Source: SIO4C1 sp039180385 (GTDB lineage Bacteria; Cyanobacteriota; Cyanobacteriia; Phormidesmidales; Phormidesmidaceae). From it: a stretch of DNA of 18,099 nucleotides. The stretch lies in assembly GCA_039180385.1 (NCBI GenBank), contig JBCDDJ010000081.1, positions 1 through 18,099 of the forward strand, read 5' to 3'. The translations under genes were made by a program, and so were the position numbers. Position 1 is the stretch's first letter. Each line of letters begins with the position of its first letter. Shown in pieces: positions 15,838 through 18,099 of the stretch. The notes below the pieces were generated by a model. The model did no database searches. It saw only the letters and a program-made list of their open reading frames with translations, and had not been told where the DNA came from.

Positions 15838-15861
15838 AATCGCCCAAAGCTTTGGGCGATT
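15838..15861. promoter_or_regulatory. 24-bp perfect palindrome upstream of argJ
   Basis: The half-site AATCGCCCAAAG is followed directly by its exact reverse complement, with no spacer, centred between 15849 and 15850. It covers the -35 region of the putative argJ promoter, which suggests a dimeric protein operator. No T-tract follows, so it is not a terminator. Confidence 0.7.
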
Positions 15862-15871
15862 GCTATATAAT
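15861..15871 (+). promoter_or_regulatory. argJ promoter -10 region
   Basis: TATAAT at 15866-15871, preceded by TG (15861-15862), which fits an extended -10 with the overlapping TATATA. No TTGACA-like box lies 17 bases upstream; the palindrome occupies that position. The -10 box lies about 40 bases before the ATG at 15912. Confidence 0.6.
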
Positions 15872-15911
15872 CTCGCTTGATTCACAGCAGATATTCAGGA
15901 CAAGGGCAACC

Positions 15912-17255
15912 ATGGCTGATTGGCAAATGATTGAGGGAGGCGTCACTGCGCCTAAGGGGTTTCGGGCAGCGGGGATAGCAGCAGGGCTGAAGCCGTCGGG
16001 CGCGCCGGATTTGGCGCTGATTATGTCTGATGTCGATGCGATCGCAGCTGGCGTCTTTACCACCTCTCAGGTGCGCGCCGCCTGCGTAGACTATTGCCAG
16101 GAGCGCCTCGAAGCTAAAGCCACCGCCCGTGCCATGCTGTGTAATGCAGGTCAGGCCAATGCCTGTACGGGGCAACAGGGGTGGGAAGATGCGATCGCAA
16201 GCGCAAATGCCGTCGCCAAGGCCCTAAATATTTCTCCCGCTCAGGTGCTAGTGGCCTCAACCGGCGTCATTGGTCAGCGCATCAAGATCGATAAGCTGCT
16301 CTCGGGGGTGCCAATACTAGTGGGACAACTCTCTCCAGACGGCTCCAATGCCGCCGCCCAGGCCATTGTGACCACCGATCTCGTCACCAAATCCGTCGCC
16401 CTTGAAACCCACATTGACGACCGCCCGGTGCGCATTGGCGGCATCGCTAAAGGGTCAGGCATGATCCACCCCAACATGGCGACGATGCTGGCCTTTGTCA
16501 CCTGTGACGCTGCCGTATCGCCCCCGCTTTGGCAAGACATGGTACGCCGCGCCGCCAACCAAAGCTTCAACCAAATTACGGTGGATGGTGACACCAGCAC
16601 CAACGATACTCTGATGGCCCTGGCCAATGGTGAGTCACGTACCCCAGCCATTACTGAACCTGGCCCCAATGCCGACAAACTCGAAGCCATGCTCACCGAG
16701 GTGTGCATTCACCTGGCTAAGTGCATCGCCCGAGACGGGGAGGGGGCAACCTGCTTGCTAGAGGTTAGTGTGGCCGGGGCCACCTCTGACGCCGCTGCCC
16801 GCACGGTGGCGCGTACAATTGCCGGGTCATCTCTAGTCAAATCAGCTATTTTTGGCCATGACCCTAACTGGGGTCGTATCGCTGGGGCAGCCGGTCGGGC
16901 CGGGGTCCCCTTTGACCAGGCCCAGCTTCGCATTCAACTGGGGGAGACATTGTTGATGGAGGAAGGACAGCCCCAGCCCTTTGATCGGATGGTGGCTCAC
17001 AGCTACCTCAAGCGGCAAGCTGAAATCAGTTCGCAGGCGATGGCCGCCCAAATTGTTCAGAGCACCGATCAGGGGAATGATTTAACCCCATCGGGTGGGG
17101 TTGGCTCCATGGGTCGACAAGCCATTGCGCTTGAAGCACTGGCCTATCCCGTGCAGATTTCGGTATCCATCGGGACTGGACCGGGCCAAGGGATCGCCTG
17201 GGGCTGCGATTTGAGCTACGACTACGTGAAAATCAATGCGGAATATACGACCTAA
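15912..17255 (+). CDS. argJ: Bifunctional ornithine acetyltransferase / N-acetylglutamate synthase
   Basis: 447 aa from the ATG at 15912. This start gives the usual MADWQ...GGVTAPKGF beginning and follows AGGA/AAGG; a TTG at 15852 would place the -10 box inside the gene. ArgJ moves the acetyl group from N-acetylornithine to glutamate in the cyclic arginine pathway, and bifunctional forms also use acetyl-CoA. The precursor cleaves itself into two chains before the nucleophile T191, in the motif HPNMATMLAF. Other family marks: GLKPSGAPDLALI, STGVIGQ, GIAKGSGMIHPNM, TVDGDTSTNDT, FGHDPNWGRIAGAAGRAG and the INAEYTT C-terminus. Length is normal. Cytoplasmic. The palindrome and TATAAT box upstream suggest its own regulated transcription. 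No other arg gene is present here. Confidence 0.97.
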   Translation: MADWQMIEGGVTAPKGFRAAGIAAGLKPSGAPDLALIMSDVDAIAAGVFTTSQVRAACVDYCQERLEAKATARAMLCNAGQANACTGQQGWEDAIASANAVAKALNISPAQVLVASTGVIGQRIKIDKLLSGVPILVGQLSPDGSNAAAQAIVTTDLVTKSVALETHIDDRPVRIGGIAKGSGMIHPNMATMLAFVTCDAAVSPPLWQDMVRRAANQSFNQITVDGDTSTNDTLMALANGESRTPAITEPGPNADKLEAMLTEVCIHLAKCIARDGEGATCLLEVSVAGATSDAAARTVARTIAGSSLVKSAIFGHDPNWGRIAGAAGRAGVPFDQAQLRIQLGETLLMEEGQPQPFDRMVAHSYLKRQAEISSQAMAAQIVQSTDQGNDLTPSGGVGSMGRQAIALEALAYPVQISVSIGTGPGQGIAWGCDLSYDYVKINAEYTT

Positions 17256-17425
17256 AGGACTGCGTCAAGCTTAAAACTTCGGTTAGAAAAGACACGGAGA
17301 TATTGAGATCACATCCAGGGAAAATAAACTTAACCGATCCCCTTACACACCGTATTCCTGACTACACACAAATCCGGGGGGGCTCACAATAATAGACACG
17401 TTCAATCGCTTCATAAGATGCATCT

Positions 17426-18034
17426 ATGAAACCCACTGCCGAACGCTACAATCGCCTTGCCGAGGCTTACATTAAGCTCTCTGACAAATTTCATCAGCTT
17501 GACGTGGCCCACATGACCTTCAAGCGCAAGCTAGTGCCCGTCATCAAAGCTGTAAAAGACTATCAATCCCTGACAACCCAGCTTAAGCAAGACAAAACTG
17601 AGCTAGAGGAAACCGTCCAGGCCCTTACAGACCGTCAACAGCGCCTAGAAGAAGCCCTGCTCATTCAAAAAGCCAACGAAGCCGAACTGTCGGCAACGAT
17701 CCAAACCCTCACGGATGAAAAAACGGCCCTTCTGGCTGACCTCAGCGATTTTCAAACCAAGTACGAAGCCGTCGCCGATTTTGAAGATTTACTCCAGGCC
17801 GACCCCCAAGCCATCCTGGCCGAAGCAGAGCAACAAATGGAGCTGGTCGAAGAAACCCTGCAAGAGATAACCCTTAATAGCGATCCTGACCTCAGCGAAG
17901 CAGACAGGCAGCTCATAGAAACCTATCAAGGGGAGTCCCAGGATGAGCCACAAAGCAAGATCCATCAAAAACCCGAAGCTGCCGAGCCCGACCATGACAC
18001 CCCTGTACTCGGCATCATGCCATTCGTGGCCTAG
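17426..18034 (+). CDS. coiled-coil protein of unknown function
   Basis: 202 aa with no signal peptide or membrane helix. Residues 1-48 are a basic helical head (RYNRLAEAYIKLSDKFHQLD, FKRKLVPVIKAV). About 48-115 has a strong heptad pattern rich in Leu, Glu, Gln and Thr, predicting a long coiled coil with internal similarity between its two halves (ETVQALTDRQQRLEEAL and ATIQTLTDEKTALLADL). The C-terminal ~80 residues are acidic and probably disordered, ending in a short hydrophobic tail (VLGIMPFVA). I do not recognise a family. The ATG directly follows the palindrome AGATGCATCT (17416-17425) and has no clear Shine-Dalgarno. A structural or scaffold role is only a guess from the coiled coil. Confidence 0.75.
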   Translation: MKPTAERYNRLAEAYIKLSDKFHQLDVAHMTFKRKLVPVIKAVKDYQSLTTQLKQDKTELEETVQALTDRQQRLEEALLIQKANEAELSATIQTLTDEKTALLADLSDFQTKYEAVADFEDLLQADPQAILAEAEQQMELVEETLQEITLNSDPDLSEADRQLIETYQGESQDEPQSKIHQKPEAAEPDHDTPVLGIMPFVA

Positions 18035-18099
18035 GGAAATTTTGGGCTATTCTGGAGGTTCAGCAAACCCTTGACCTCTAACGCCCATGCAAACTCCCA

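Noticed and set aside
15852..15911. TTG start that would lengthen argJ by 20 residues
   Set aside because: It would place the palindrome and TATAAT box inside or at the gene start, and the ArgJ family begins at the ATG of 15912.
18087..18099. ATG at the right edge as the start of a further gene
   Set aside because: Only four codons are visible and no ribosome site lies close enough, so it cannot be supported.

Overview
The window reads as chromosomal DNA from a cyanobacterium, probably filamentous. Evidence: seven copies of the HIP1 octamer GCGATCGC (3894, 7140, 8851, 11863, 13623, 16038, 16191), a ferredoxin-type IspG, tandem lumen/periplasm-targeted C-terminal processing proteases, and a cyanobacterial-style TPR-CHAT / DUF928 / CHASE2 gene series. 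No tRNA, rRNA, CRISPR array, insertion sequence, integrase or phage gene was found. Base composition and codon use look even throughout, so I see no recent island.

Left part (1-7241, + strand): the 3' part of a TPR-CHAT protein (candidate caspase-like protease with both catalytic residues), a secreted DUF928 protein with a six-fold 23-residue repeat at its mature N-terminus, a strong terminator hairpin, then two overlapping signalling genes: a CHASE2 membrane hybrid histidine kinase and a soluble REC-histidine kinase. From memory, CHAT, DUF928 and CHASE2 genes often neighbour one another in cyanobacteria, frequently with haemagglutinin/ShlB two-partner secretion genes. A joint function is inference. 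This is the best candidate in the window for an undescribed system.

Middle (7238-10385): a GvpN/MoxR-like AAA+ ATPase on the minus strand, convergent with the kinase and not accompanied by other gas vesicle genes here; a divergent small TPR protein; and ispG of the MEP isoprenoid pathway.

Right part (10386-18099): a tandem pair of S41 C-terminal processing peptidases, about 80% identical by eye and exactly equal in length (430 aa) if the second starts at 12371. Both share an upstream element, and 470 bp of palindrome-rich DNA lies between them. Then come a small 73-aa protein (minus strand), gatB, a 392-bp structured intergenic region with a terminator and a possible small RNA, argJ preceded by a 24-bp perfect palindrome and a TATAAT box, and a coiled-coil protein of unknown function. 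Two convergent pairs (7238-7241 and 13660-13663) have interlocking stop codons.
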